Source: CBDBJK01 sp965206395 (GTDB lineage: Bacteria > Chloroflexota > Dehalococcoidia > Lucifugimonadales > CATOSD01). Taken from it: a stretch of DNA of 64,000 bases. The stretch is taken from NCBI GenBank assembly GCA_965206395.1, contig CBDBJK010000033.1, positions 186,001 through 250,000 on the forward strand, in the 5' to 3' direction. Both the position numbers and the translations under genes were made by a program. Shown here piece after piece: positions 29,442 to 38,792 of the stretch; the first letter of the stretch is position 1, and the number at the start of each line of letters is the position of its first letter. The notes below the pieces were generated by a model. That model ran no database searches. It was not told the origin of the DNA and saw only the letters and a list, made by a program, of their open reading frames with translations.

Positions 29442-30089
29442 ATGCAAGAAGAAAGCAGGCAAGATAACTACAGTGGCGTTTTCGATGGGCGAATAGGCTT
29501 TGGCAAAAAACCGGCTGTCCTGGTCGTGGATTTCGTCAACGCGTACACAACTCCTGGTTCCGCGCTGTATGCGCCAGCAGTAGTGGACGCGGTTCGGGAG
29601 ACTGTTGACGTTCTCGACCTCGCCCGTCGCAACAATATCCCGGTAGTCTACACGCGAGTGCAATACTCAGATAACGGATTGGATGGCGGCATTTTCGTGC
29701 AGAAGGTTCCGGTGTTGCGGACAATGGTCGAAGGGGAACCGCTGACTGAAATTGTGCCTGAGCTGCCGCCCGCTCCACAGGACGTCATTATCACCAAACA
29801 GTACGCCAGCGCATTCTTCGCCAGTCCCCTTGCCGCGATGCTCACCAGTCAGGGAGTCGATACCATAGTGTTAACCGGCTGCTCGACGAGCGGCTGCATT
29901 CGGGCCACGGCAGTCGACGGCATGCAGTACGGCTTCCGAGTCATCGTGCCGCGCGAGTGCGTCGGCGACCGCCATCCAGAGCCGCACGAAGCCAACCTGT
30001 TTGATATTGACAGCAAATACGGGGATGTGGTTTCGAAAGCTGAAGTAATGGAGATGATGCCTCCAGCCAACTACGTTTCCAATTCCTGA
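29442..30089 (+). CDS. Isochorismatase-family hydrolase, N-carbamoylsarcosine amidase-like
   Basis: 215 residues with the Asp-Lys-Cys triad: Asp in KKPAVLVVDFVNAYT, Lys in IITKQYASAFFASPL, Cys in LTGCSTSGCIRATAVDG. The string VDGMQYGFRVIVPRECVGDR and the HEANLFDIDSKYGDVV ending are those of N-carbamoylsarcosine amidohydrolases and close relatives (NicF-like maleamate amidase is the alternative). It would release ammonia and CO2 from N-carbamoylsarcosine. It converges on HyuB/HyuA genes, whose product in the creatinine route is exactly that substrate. Confidence 0.82.
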   Translation: MQEESRQDNYSGVFDGRIGFGKKPAVLVVDFVNAYTTPGSALYAPAVVDAVRETVDVLDLARRNNIPVVYTRVQYSDNGLDGGIFVQKVPVLRTMVEGEPLTEIVPELPPAPQDVIITKQYASAFFASPLAAMLTSQGVDTIVLTGCSTSGCIRATAVDGMQYGFRVIVPRECVGDRHPEPHEANLFDIDSKYGDVVSKAEVMEMMPPANYVSNS

Positions 30090-30093
30090 CAAA

Positions 30094-30126
30094 AAAGGGG
30101 AGAGGGGTTTTTCTCCTCTCCCCTTT
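30094..30126. terminator. Bidirectional terminator
   Basis: A 12-bp stem AAAGGGGAGAGG / CCTCTCCCCTTT with a 9-nt loop lies between convergent genes (stops at 30089 and 30146), with A-rich and T-rich flanks. Confidence 0.85.
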
Positions 30127-30145
30127 GTGTTTCGTAGGCTTCGAT

Positions 30146-32029
30146 CTATTTCTGTGTCAACTGCAAAATCTGCCTGGGGAACACAGGGTCTACGGGAGGC
30201 TGAAGTCCAGTTTCTTCAAAGCAGCGAGCTTTAAGCTCCTCGATGGTGCCGCCTCGGTCGAAGAGGTTAGGCTCTCCGCGCTCTTCCGATAGCCTGGCTC
30301 TAAGCTCTACCGTGGCCTTTTCGTCAAGGCTAAGGTCATCGTTCAACAACACGCCGTAGCGTTTGGCTCCCTCGATGGATACCAGACCCCGGTCAACCTC
30401 AAGCGCAACTAACGCCGCGTCTCGCTTGAACGGGTCGCCCCAACCGCCACCACCCCAGGTGTAGGTAATGAGCATATCTCCTTCTTCAACTTTCAGGTGG
30501 TCGCACTTGGAGGGAACCACTTCCTGCGAGCCATCCACGCGATGGAGCACCTTGCTGCTTCTCGCGCCGGGCAGCCCTCCGTTCACGCCCCAGGGATATG
30601 TCAGCCACCTGTCATCGTGGATGGAGACCTCACCTGGTTCAAGGAAGCGATATCCTGTCTTGACGCCGTTGCCGCCTCGGAAAAAGCCAGCGCCGCCCGA
30701 ATCCGTGATTGTCTCGTATATCTCGATTCGCAACGGGAAGTAGCTTTCGAGAAACTCATTGGGTACGTTGGTGAACGAAGGCCACAGCGAATGTCCGTCA
30801 GGCCCGTCGCCGAATGGCTTGCCGGGGATGCCTCCAAAACCTATCTGGTAAAGCTGGAACCATTCGCCTTTCCTGTCATAGCCAGAGTACATGAGGTGCG
30901 GGCTGTCCGAGAAACCAGCGGCGATGAGAAAGTCTGGCGTGCGCTGGCCCAATAAGCCGCCAATCGTGTCGAAAATACGGCCTAGCGCGTGGGTGCGGCA
31001 GGAAAGCGCTGCGGGCTTGATTGGCTTGAGTAACGACCCCTCTGGGATGTTAACTTCCACCAGATCATAGAAACCGTCATTAAACAGAATCTGCGGGTCG
31101 AACACCGTTATCATGTAAGTGCCCAGGAACATCTTGAACATCGGAACGCTCAGGTAGAAGTTGATCGAACCCTCAGACTGCGGATCGGTGCCCTCGAAGT
31201 CGAAGTACGCCTTGTCGCCCACACGCTGCATAGAGCAACGAATTTTATAAGGCCCCATGCCGATGCCGTCGTCGCAGACGAAGTCCTCAAAGTATATCTT
31301 CTCCTCCGAAACTGTCTCCTTGATTAGCTTTGCCATAGCCTGCTTGTTTCGGTCTAGCAGCATGTCCATCGCCTTGATATAGGTATCGACGCCGAAACGC
31401 TCGCAACTCGCGATTATGCGATTCTCTGCGATTCGCACCGACGCGACGATTGCGTTAAAGTCACTGCGATTCCAATGAGGCAGCCTTACCTGATGCAAAT
31501 AGCTATTGAGCAACTCTTCCTGAAGTTCGTTTTTCCTGTAGATCTTTGTCAGAGGGATGAGGACACCTTCCTCATAAATCTGGCGCGCGTCCGTCGGCAA
31601 GCTGCCCGGAACCTTGCCTCCGACATCGGTCATGTGACCAAACATTGCTGCCCAGCTTACGATGCGACCTTCGTAGTAAATGGGCATCAGAACCAGCCAG
31701 TCATTAGCGTGGCTGATTGAGCCTTCACAGGAATAAGGGTCCGACGTAAGGAAGATGTCGCCCTCCTCAACGTCGCCATCAAAGGCCGACTGGAATCCGT
31801 GGATGAACGAGCCGAACTGACCAACAACCATCTTGCCGTCGTTGTTGGCTATCATCGGAAACTGGTCGTGCTGCTCGCGGATACCGGGAGACATGGCAGT
31901 GCGGTAGAGCACGGCGTCCATTTCCCAGCGTACGTTTCTGAGCGAGCTTTCAATGATGTCGAGGGTGATCGGATCTACTTCGACATCCTTGAACGGGGCT
32001 GGTTTAGTCTCGATTATTCTTGCTGGCAT
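30146..32029 (-). CDS. Hydantoinase B/oxoprolinase family protein (HyuB-type)
   Basis: 627 residues of the HyuB subunit, which with HyuA forms ATP-dependent N-methylhydantoinase, acetophenone carboxylase or 5-oxoprolinase. Typical blocks: VDPITLDIIESSLRNVRWEMD near residue 18 (no longer run given), MSPGIREQHDQF, SDPYSCEGSISHANDW, GSINFYLSVP, SCRTHALGRIFD and the C-terminal GGGGWGDPF. The gene lies 16 bp behind hyuA, so the two are one operon. Substrate within the family is not decidable from sequence alone. Confidence 0.9.
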   Translation of the reverse strand: MPARIIETKPAPFKDVEVDPITLDIIESSLRNVRWEMDAVLYRTAMSPGIREQHDQFPMIANNDGKMVVGQFGSFIHGFQSAFDGDVEEGDIFLTSDPYSCEGSISHANDWLVLMPIYYEGRIVSWAAMFGHMTDVGGKVPGSLPTDARQIYEEGVLIPLTKIYRKNELQEELLNSYLHQVRLPHWNRSDFNAIVASVRIAENRIIASCERFGVDTYIKAMDMLLDRNKQAMAKLIKETVSEEKIYFEDFVCDDGIGMGPYKIRCSMQRVGDKAYFDFEGTDPQSEGSINFYLSVPMFKMFLGTYMITVFDPQILFNDGFYDLVEVNIPEGSLLKPIKPAALSCRTHALGRIFDTIGGLLGQRTPDFLIAAGFSDSPHLMYSGYDRKGEWFQLYQIGFGGIPGKPFGDGPDGHSLWPSFTNVPNEFLESYFPLRIEIYETITDSGGAGFFRGGNGVKTGYRFLEPGEVSIHDDRWLTYPWGVNGGLPGARSSKVLHRVDGSQEVVPSKCDHLKVEEGDMLITYTWGGGGWGDPFKRDAALVALEVDRGLVSIEGAKRYGVLLNDDLSLDEKATVELRARLSEERGEPNLFDRGGTIEELKARCFEETGLQPPVDPVFPRQILQLTQK

Positions 32030-32045
32030 TCCTGCTCTCCCCCTA

Positions 32046-34097
32046 TTATTTCGCTATGGGATTTATAAGTATGTTGCCGTTGACATCCACCTCACCAAAA
32101 TGACCCGGCAAGATTAGCGTCGTAGAGTCCATCTCGGTCACAATCGCTGGCCCGGCAATTCGGTTTCCCGCCAGGAGCCTGGAACGGTCGTAAACCTTGG
32201 CCTCCTGATTGGAGCTGTCTACGAAGATGGTCGTAGTATCGACCACCGCCGTCGAAGGGTCTTCTCCGCCTCGCTCGACAGCCTGGGCCGTGAGCGACGT
32301 GGCCTTGCCTTGTGCTACGGCGCGCAGGTTGACTACTTCATGTTCGACATCCAGAGAGAAGGTGAAAAGCTGAGTGTGCGCCGCATCGAAGGACTCGCGG
32401 ACGCTCTCCAACCCTCTTTCACTGAATTTTTCCAGCTCAACTTCGACGGGAAGCGCTAACCCCTGACCATGATAGCGCACGTCAACTTCAAACTGGATCG
32501 ACTGGTCTTCTCGCGGCACGCTCTCCGCATCAAGCGCTTGGGCTGCTTGTCCGGCTAGCTCCTTGAGTATCGCCTCAATCTCCTCATTTGTCGTCTCTGA
32601 GAAGCGGCGTATGAATGTGCGCGACGCCTCGTTGCGCAGCCGCGTTGTGGCATCCCCGTATGCGCACAGCACGCCCGGTGAGGGAGGGATGATGACAGGC
32701 CAGGCACTCAACAAGATGCCCAGAGCGTTGGCGTGCAATGGCCCAGCGCCACCGAAGGCTATAAGAGCGAAGTCGCGTGGGTCGTAGCCCTGCTCTACCG
32801 ACACGAGCCTGAGCGCGCCTAACATGTTCTCGTTGACTATATCGACGATGCCAGCGGCGGCTGTATTGAGGTCGAGGCCGAGCGCGTCGGCAACGATCTG
32901 TACGGCCTTTTCAGATGCCGCCCTATCAAGCTCCATTTCTCCTGCGAGGCGCGTCGGCAAACGACCCAGAACCACATTGGCGTCGGTGACAGTGGGCCTG
33001 TCGCCACCGATTCCATAGGCCGCAGGCCCAGGGTCTGCGCCCGCGCTTTCAGGGCCGACGCGAAGCGCCTTCGTCAGTTCCGGGACATGAGCAATAGAGC
33101 CGCCGCCCGCTCCGACACTGCGCACATCCAGCGAGGAGGCTCGTATTGTCACGTCGCCTACAGTGGTTTCCCGGCGCACTAGCGGCACGCCATTTTCGAC
33201 CAGTGAAACGTCGGTTGAGGTTCCGCCCATGTCAAACGTAAGCAGGCTTTCATAGCCAGCCTGTTCCGCTATCCATAGAGCGCCAGCGACACCTCCAGCA
33301 GGCCCGCTTAGCAATATATTGACGGGCGCTCTCTCAACCATGTCAACCGAGGCTAACCCACCGTCCGACCGCAGGATGTGAAGGTGGCCGGATATGCCTC
33401 TTTCTCTCAACTCCATTTGCAAATTGGATATGTAGCTAGATACAAGAGGCGCTACATACGAATTGGCGACTGTGGTAAGCGTTCGCTCGTACTCCTGCAT
33501 CCCTGGCAAAATCTCCGATGAGATAGAAATCGGGATGTCAGGCATGATTCCTCTGGCTATCTCGCGTATGCGCCCCTCGTGATCGCCGTTAGCATACGAG
33601 TTAATCAAGGATATCGTCAGCGCTTCGATGCCACGCCCTTTAAGATAGTTGAGTCTCTCGCGGATTGACTCCTCGTCAATCTCTTCTACGACCTCGCCAC
33701 GAGCGCTCATCCTCTCCTTCGCCTCTACCGTAAGTTCCAGAGCAGCCAGCGGGTCTGGCATGTTCCAGACGATAAAGGCGGCGAGGCCACCTGGCACAAA
33801 CGAACGGCCAATCTGCAACACCTGCCTGTAGCCCTGCGTGGTAACCAGGCCGATCTTGGCACCTATGCCTTGCAATATAGCGTTGGTTGCCACAGTCGTC
33901 CCGTGCATTATCTGGGTTATCAGCGTGGGGTCCAGGCCGGATGTATCGCAGATCTTCTCGATTCCCTGCAACACTCCGATAGAGGAGTCGGCGGGTGTCG
34001 AGTTAACCTTGGCTCGATAGGTATCGCCTGTATCCTCGTTTATCAAAAGCAGGTCTGTGAATGTTCCACCAACATCCACTCCCAAACGGTATGCCAT
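32046..34097 (-). CDS. Hydantoinase A/oxoprolinase family protein (HyuA-type)
   Basis: 683 residues from ATG 34097 (MAYRLGVDVGGTFTDLLL), chosen because GGGGAGA lies 5-6 nt upstream and the family starts here; the frame extends 21 codons further. The N-terminal Hydant_A_N domain and the ASKHA-type ATPase core are visible (MHGTTVATNAIL, LLTFDMGGTSTDVSLV, SVGAGGGSIAHV, GPESAGADPGPAAYG). It phosphorylates or activates the cyclic amide with ATP while HyuB completes hydrolysis. Partner of the neighbouring gene. Confidence 0.92.
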   Translation of the reverse strand: MAYRLGVDVGGTFTDLLLINEDTGDTYRAKVNSTPADSSIGVLQGIEKICDTSGLDPTLITQIMHGTTVATNAILQGIGAKIGLVTTQGYRQVLQIGRSFVPGGLAAFIVWNMPDPLAALELTVEAKERMSARGEVVEEIDEESIRERLNYLKGRGIEALTISLINSYANGDHEGRIREIARGIMPDIPISISSEILPGMQEYERTLTTVANSYVAPLVSSYISNLQMELRERGISGHLHILRSDGGLASVDMVERAPVNILLSGPAGGVAGALWIAEQAGYESLLTFDMGGTSTDVSLVENGVPLVRRETTVGDVTIRASSLDVRSVGAGGGSIAHVPELTKALRVGPESAGADPGPAAYGIGGDRPTVTDANVVLGRLPTRLAGEMELDRAASEKAVQIVADALGLDLNTAAAGIVDIVNENMLGALRLVSVEQGYDPRDFALIAFGGAGPLHANALGILLSAWPVIIPPSPGVLCAYGDATTRLRNEASRTFIRRFSETTNEEIEAILKELAGQAAQALDAESVPREDQSIQFEVDVRYHGQGLALPVEVELEKFSERGLESVRESFDAAHTQLFTFSLDVEHEVVNLRAVAQGKATSLTAQAVERGGEDPSTAVVDTTTIFVDSSNQEAKVYDRSRLLAGNRIAGPAIVTEMDSTTLILPGHFGEVDVNGNILINPIAK

Positions 34098-34179
34098 TGG
34101 AATCTCCCCGTTAATCAGAGTTATTGAGTTAACCTGCGACGCGTGCGCCGGTCTAATCAATCTGTTATTGCTAATTCGG

Positions 34180-35628
34180 TTATGCGTTGTCTGGCGGGAA
34201 CTCCTGTTCCATCTCGCCCATCGACTTGTCCAGAACGTCGATAATATCGTCGATGATGTCCTTGGTGATGGTCAAAGGCGGAGACAGCGTAATCGAGTCT
34301 CCCGCGCGAGTCGCAAGGCCGTAGCCTCTCAGCTTCTCCGTGAACTTCCGCGCGTACTCTCCTTGCGGCCCACCGGGATAGGTCTCTTTTGTCTCGCGGT
34401 TCTTTACTATCTCAATCGACATCAGCAGGCCAAGCCCTCCGCCAACATGACCTACAATGGAGTGGTTTTCCTGAAGCACCGACATTGCGCGCTCGTAAAG
34501 ATACTGCCCCATCTTGTCGGAGTTATCGACCAGGTTATCACGCTCGATAATCTCGATGTTTTTTAGCGCAGCCGTCATGACCGCCGGATGCCCTCCATAG
34601 GTGACGCCGTGCTGGAAGGGGCCGTTCGACCCTTCGGCGTTGTCGAATGTCTCGGCGATTTTCTTGGTGGCGACGACTCCGCCGACGGGAAGCTCGCCTC
34701 CGGTCAGAGCCTTCGCTATCGTCATAATGTCGGCCTCAACGCCAAAGCGCTGCATCCCAAACCACGTGCCAAGCCTTCCGAAGCCACAGATGATCTCGTC
34801 CGCGATGAAGACGATATTGTTCTTGTCGCAAATTTCCCGAACCGCGGGCCAGTATTCGTCGGCGGGGATTTGCGAGCCACTGGGAATCGGTGTGGCGATA
34901 AACGCGGCTATGCTGTCGGCGTTCTCGGCCTTGATGATGTTCTCAAGTGACCTGGGACTCTGCATACAACAGTCATTATTGGTGCGGTCCGTGAAACCCC
35001 AAGGACACCGGTAGCAGTATGGAGGGTCTACCTGGATTGTGCCCGGAGGTAGCATAGACTCAAACAGCCCTGCGTTCCGGCGACCCGCAGAACCCACGCT
35101 CATTGCCCCTCTAGTGGAGCCGTGATACTGACCTCTGCGCGAGATGATCTTCGTCTTCTGAGGATACTCGGCGAGGTACTGATACTGGCGGGCCATCTTC
35201 AGGGCAATTTCTACGGCCTCTGAACCGCCGCCGCAGAAGAACACTCTATTCATGTCGCCAGGGGTCACTTCTGCCAGTTTCTTGGATAGCAAGATTCCTG
35301 GAATGCTGCTGTACGCGCCGGAGTTGGTGTACGCAAGCGCAGTCATCTGCTCTGCTACGGCGGCGGCTATCTCTGGGTGGCTGTGCCCGATGTTCTTGAG
35401 AAACAGGCCTCCCATCGCATCTATATACTTGTTGCCTTCGATGTCATAGACGTAGCAGCCTTCGCCACGCACCATGATATTGTAGCCGCCTAGGGCCACC
35501 AGGTCAGCCATCTGATGATTCTGTGTCCAGAAGTGCTCAAGTCCCCACTGGACGAGTTGGTCAATCTCTTCCCTTGAGTAATTGTCTTTTAGCCACCAGG
35601 CCGATTTGCTCGAATCAGGTGTCACCAT
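34180..35628 (-). CDS. Class III PLP-dependent aminotransferase
   Basis: Omega-type aminotransferase of about 482 residues. PLP Asp in VFIADEIICGFGRLGTW, Schiff-base Lys in MTIAKALTGGELPVGG, and the dimer-loop region HGVTYGGHPAVM. The start ATG 35628 (MVTPDSSKSAWW) was chosen because GAGGGAGGG lies about 10 nt upstream; the frame runs 11 codons further to a TTG. It lies 83 bp before hyuA in the same direction, so it may head the aminotransferase-hyuA-hyuB operon. Likely substrates are beta- or omega-amino acids, but not determined. An N-terminal fragment of another class III aminotransferase is at 52532. Confidence 0.9.
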   Translation of the reverse strand: MVTPDSSKSAWWLKDNYSREEIDQLVQWGLEHFWTQNHQMADLVALGGYNIMVRGEGCYVYDIEGNKYIDAMGGLFLKNIGHSHPEIAAAVAEQMTALAYTNSGAYSSIPGILLSKKLAEVTPGDMNRVFFCGGGSEAVEIALKMARQYQYLAEYPQKTKIISRRGQYHGSTRGAMSVGSAGRRNAGLFESMLPPGTIQVDPPYCYRCPWGFTDRTNNDCCMQSPRSLENIIKAENADSIAAFIATPIPSGSQIPADEYWPAVREICDKNNIVFIADEIICGFGRLGTWFGMQRFGVEADIMTIAKALTGGELPVGGVVATKKIAETFDNAEGSNGPFQHGVTYGGHPAVMTAALKNIEIIERDNLVDNSDKMGQYLYERAMSVLQENHSIVGHVGGGLGLLMSIEIVKNRETKETYPGGPQGEYARKFTEKLRGYGLATRAGDSITLSPPLTITKDIIDDIIDVLDKSMGEMEQEFPPDNA

Positions 35629-35664
35629 ATCGAATGTACCCTCCCTCTGAATTAATGCCAAGCC

Positions 35665-35670
35665 ATATTA
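35665..35670 (-). promoter_or_regulatory. Predicted -10 element of the aminotransferase-hyuAB operon
   Basis: TATAAT on the minus strand, 37 bp before the start codon at 35628; the -35 (GTTACT about 17 bp upstream) is weak. Confidence 0.5.
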
Positions 35671-35778
35671 TACCGTTTCTGTCCATAAAGTAACGTGTTC
35701 ATAGCAAAAGTAAAGTTTTGTCTCTACACCCCATGCTCACTCTAGTTAATTTTGAGCGCTTATGCTCGCCATCCGACC

Positions 35779-36016
35779 CTATCTTGGTGGAGCTTCAGCA
35801 GAGGGGACAAACCTCTCTAACGCTGGCATTTTTACCGAAGGCAGCGTGTCCTGGTTCATGACGCTATCGGACTCGATGATGCCGTTCTGATTGAGCAGCC
35901 ACGCTACCACGCCATAGATTTCGCCTGATTCCAGCGACCCTGGCGCGTTGGCTGGCATCGCGCGGTTGATGTAGTCAAACAAGGTAGTGGCATAGGGCCA
36001 GAAGTTGCCGACAGTT
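35779..36016 (-). pseudogene. C-terminal fragment of a class I cytochrome c, cut by IS5
   Basis: Reading on the minus strand from the IS end gives RTVGNFWPYATTLFDYINRAMPANAPGSL... (first 20 shown in two parts: RTVGNFWPY, ATTLFDYINRA) with the axial-Met region RAMPANAPG and GVVAWLLNQNGII. This is the tail of a SoxX/SorB-like c-type cytochrome. The CxxCH heme site and signal peptide are missing; they would lie upstream, where the IS5 element now sits. About 78 residues remain. Confidence 0.8.
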
Positions 36017-37221
36017 CTAGGGATGCTCTGAATAAGTCCCGATGGCTTGTGGGATAGTAAAATAGGGCCAAGGCCTGAAGACGGGGGAGGAGAGGCAATG
36101 AACCAGCCGACGTTTGCGGACTTGGACTACGAGAGCAAGAAGCGAAAGACTCGCCGGGAGAAGTTCCTTGAGCGCATGGATGGACTGATCCCTTGGGAAG
36201 AGTTGGAAGAGCGCATTCGACCGTTCTATCCCAAGGCCGGTCGTGGTCGGCGGCCCTACGAGTTATCGGTGATGCTACGGATACACTGCGTGCAGTTGTT
36301 TTACAACCTGAGCGACCCTGGGATGGAGGACATGCTCTATGAGGTCGAATCGGTGAGGCGGTTCGTAGGGCTGAGACTGCCTGGGCCGCTGCCGGACGAG
36401 ACGACGATTCTGAACTTCCGCCACCTGCTGGAAGAGCATGAGTTGGGCGCGGGTCTGTTCGAGGAGATCAACCGCTATCTGGAGTCCAAGGGTCTCCGTC
36501 TTCAGGAGGGGACGATAGTGGACGCGAGCATCATAGCGGCGCCCTCATCGACGAAGAATCGGGCTAAAGAGCGCGACCCAGAGATGCACCAGACGAAGAA
36601 GGGTAACGAGTGGCACTTCGGGATGAAGGTGCACATCGGTGTGGACTCGCAGACGGGAGTGGTGCACAGCATGACCACGACATCTGCGAACGTGCATGAC
36701 CTGACTGAGTTGCCCCGGTTGCTGCACGGTGGGGAGTCTCAGGTGTGGGGAGATGCTGGGTATCAGGGAGTTGACAAGAGGCCGGGGAACCGGGGCTTGG
36801 ACGTGGAGTGGCAGGTGGCGATGAGGCCCGGCCAGCGTCGGAAGCTGGAGCCTGGGAGCCCTGAGGCGGTGTCGGAGAAGCGCAAAGCGTCGGTCAGAGC
36901 TAAGGTGGAGCATCCGTTCCTGTACATCAAGCGGCACTTCGGCTACGCCAAGGTCCGCTACAGGGGGCTGTCCAAGAACACGCAGCGGCTGATGACGCTG
37001 CTGGGGTTTGCCAACTTGATGAGGGCCGAACAGTACCTGGCGGCGTGAGACCTTGTATAAGTGCGCCCAAAATCAGGGCTAAGGGCGGCGAAAGGCCCTG
37101 TCAGGGCCGGTTGTAGGCCGACAATAACCCTCACCACGGTGCCATGAGGCAATTTAACGCCCCCAAAACCACTCCGGTCAACTCGGCCCAGCCTGAAGCC
37201 GATTGTTCAGAGCATCCCTAG
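36017..37221 (+). mobile_element. IS5-family insertion sequence with CTAG flanks
   Basis: The inverted repeats GGATGCTCTGAA (36021) and TTCAGAGCATCC (ending 37217) bound a 1197-bp element; CTAG stands at each outer edge (36017-36020 and 37218-37221), the expected target of the IS5 group. It carries one intact transposase. The two flanks belong to different genes, each missing its 5' part. Confidence 0.88.
36098..37048 (+). CDS. IS5-family transposase
   Basis: 316 residues: an N-terminal DUF772-type domain (RPYELSVMLRIHCVQLFYNL) and a DDE core with VDASIIAAPSSTKN (first Asp), QVWGDAGYQGVDKR (second Asp) and VRAKVEHPFLYIKRHFGY (Glu). The start is ATG 36098, with GGGGGAGGAGAGG ahead. The EMHQTKKGNEWHFGMKVHIG block is characteristic of the IS5 group. 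Appears intact. Confidence 0.93.
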   Translation: MNQPTFADLDYESKKRKTRREKFLERMDGLIPWEELEERIRPFYPKAGRGRRPYELSVMLRIHCVQLFYNLSDPGMEDMLYEVESVRRFVGLRLPGPLPDETTILNFRHLLEEHELGAGLFEEINRYLESKGLRLQEGTIVDASIIAAPSSTKNRAKERDPEMHQTKKGNEWHFGMKVHIGVDSQTGVVHSMTTTSANVHDLTELPRLLHGGESQVWGDAGYQGVDKRPGNRGLDVEWQVAMRPGQRRKLEPGSPEAVSEKRKASVRAKVEHPFLYIKRHFGYAKVRYRGLSKNTQRLMTLLGFANLMRAEQYLAA

Positions 37222-37418
37222 ACAAGATGGAGGCGTTTCCGGTCGACAGGTGGGTGGCAAGAGCCATGACGTCTTACTTCCCGCGCCGGGAACAGCCCTA
37301 CGGCGATGATCTGGTGATGTGGGCCCAGGACTACTTTGGAAAGTATGCCGGCTACGCCAATCAGCTCCTGTTTCACGAGCAACGTGAGTTGACCAGCCCG
37401 CGAACCGCGAAGGCGTAG
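37218..37418 (+). pseudogene. C-terminal fragment of an OGG/AlkA-type DNA glycosylase
   Basis: From the IS5 edge the plus frame reads LDKMEAFPVDRWVARAM ... YGDDLVMWAQDYFGKYAGYA and QLLFHEQ. This is the end of an HhH-GPD glycosylase of the 8-oxoguanine type, in which DKxEAFPVDxWV holds the catalytic-pocket Asp. The N-terminal two thirds with the catalytic Lys are missing. Not functional. Confidence 0.75.
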
Positions 37419-37466
37419 GGGGGAAACGAGGCCGACGTCCGCTAGGGACATCAGTTGGAGATAGAG

Positions 37467-37641
37467 CAAGTATGATTCCCTCGTAAAAACCCGTTTTGAG
37501 GAAGTTCCAGCGATTCAGCACATCTGAGCGCTACCGTATGTTGGGCTAGTATACGGAACAGAGACTGTATATTGTACCCAGGCGCAGGTACGTTTGTTCT
37601 AATTCGGCCTGCACAGACTTGTTACGAGGGAATCATACTTG
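37467..37641. repeat. 175-bp MITE-like element with 20-bp perfect inverted repeats
   Basis: CAAGTATGATTCCCTCGTAA at 37467-37486 is repeated in inverted form at 37622-37641. No coding capacity inside. Its end resembles the sequence at 37640-37670 (TGATTCTCTCGTAACAAGG), which leads into the IS1182-type transposase fragment, so it could be a non-autonomous derivative mobilised by that element. Confidence 0.7.
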
Positions 37642-37828
37642 ATTCTCTCGTAACAAGGCCTGTTTGAGATGAGCCCTGGCGTGCGAAGGTGGTCTGGAGC
37701 GGAGGAGGCCACGGGATGCCGGTTGCTGGCCTCACCGCCCTATCTGCTGCGCTCAGGACAAGCGTGATCCCGTTGCGGTACCCCTTCCGTGGCTCAGGGC
37801 ACCCGGTGGAAGTTGTGGAGCGGCGCCC

Positions 37829-38792
37829 TCATACGGCCGCGACCGCAGGTACCGTCCCGACCGCCCGCTGAGCCGTGTCCTCCATCTCCACCAGGCGTGC
37901 ATGGACCATCCGCTTGAAGTTGCACGCCAACGCCTTCAGGTAGGCGGCAAGCCGCACCCGACGGCCCCCTCGCACCCGCAAGCGCCCAAGCCCGTGGGCG
38001 CGCTTCAGCTCGGAGTTCGTTCCCTCGATACCAGCCCTTATGTCATACCGCTTGCGCCACTCCTCGGTGGCCTCGGCCCTCCGGCGTCGCTCGATGTTCA
38101 CCTTCACCAGGTCCGCCTTGAGGACGTAGGCCCCCGCACGCCGGTCCAGCTTCACTGGGCAACGGGATCGCAAGGGGCAGGGCTCGCATGTTGTCCCGGC
38201 AAAGTGGACCTCTACCCGCTCCGGCGCATCCTTCAGCTCGTACTCCTCGATGGACGGGTGGCCGGCGGGGCACACCGTGGCCTGCTCCCCTGTGACGTCG
38301 ATCTGAAAGTCCGCGGCGGTGAGCGGCGGTGGTCCGTCACCCTCTCCTTCGTGCGAGTTCCCCGGCGCCGACCCCGCCACCGGGCTCACCAGTTCCGTTC
38401 CCCGGCGCGAGGCTTCGAAGGCATTGCGGCCCGACCCATACGCCGTGTCGGCGAAGAGCTCGTCCGGTCGGACCTTCCGCTCCGCGAGCCCGTCAACGAC
38501 CGGCACGCTCACGTCGGTGTCGCTCCCACTCGAGGGGGTCACCTCCACGTGGGTGATGAGCTGGGTGGCGTTCTCCTCGTGGCAGGTCTCCGCCACCTGC
38601 ACCTCGTACCCCTTCCCCTTGTGGCCGCTGTAGGTCACATCCGGGTCGTGGGGCGATTGCAGCGAGTCGGCGGACACCTGCTTCGGGTCCTTCAAGGCCA
38701 CGGGCACCTTGCATTCCCCAGCATCGTCGTCATCGTCCCTGGGGCGCCCGTCCTGGTGTTTGCCCACATGGCACTGCTCCCGCAGCAGCCGC
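37829..38792 (-). pseudogene. IS1182-type transposase, N-terminally truncated
   Basis: C-terminal two thirds of a DDE transposase: DPDVTYSGHKGKGYEVQVAE, ELFADTAYGSGRNAFEA, a Cys-rich insert (CPAGHPS ... CEPCPLRSRCPV) and the Glu-bearing IRAGIEGTNSELKRAHGLGRLR. At the 5' side the coding similarity stops at about 38792, where recombinase sequence begins on the opposite strand; the open frame continues into that antisense for a few dozen codons. High G+C relative to the backbone. Not functional. Confidence 0.8.
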
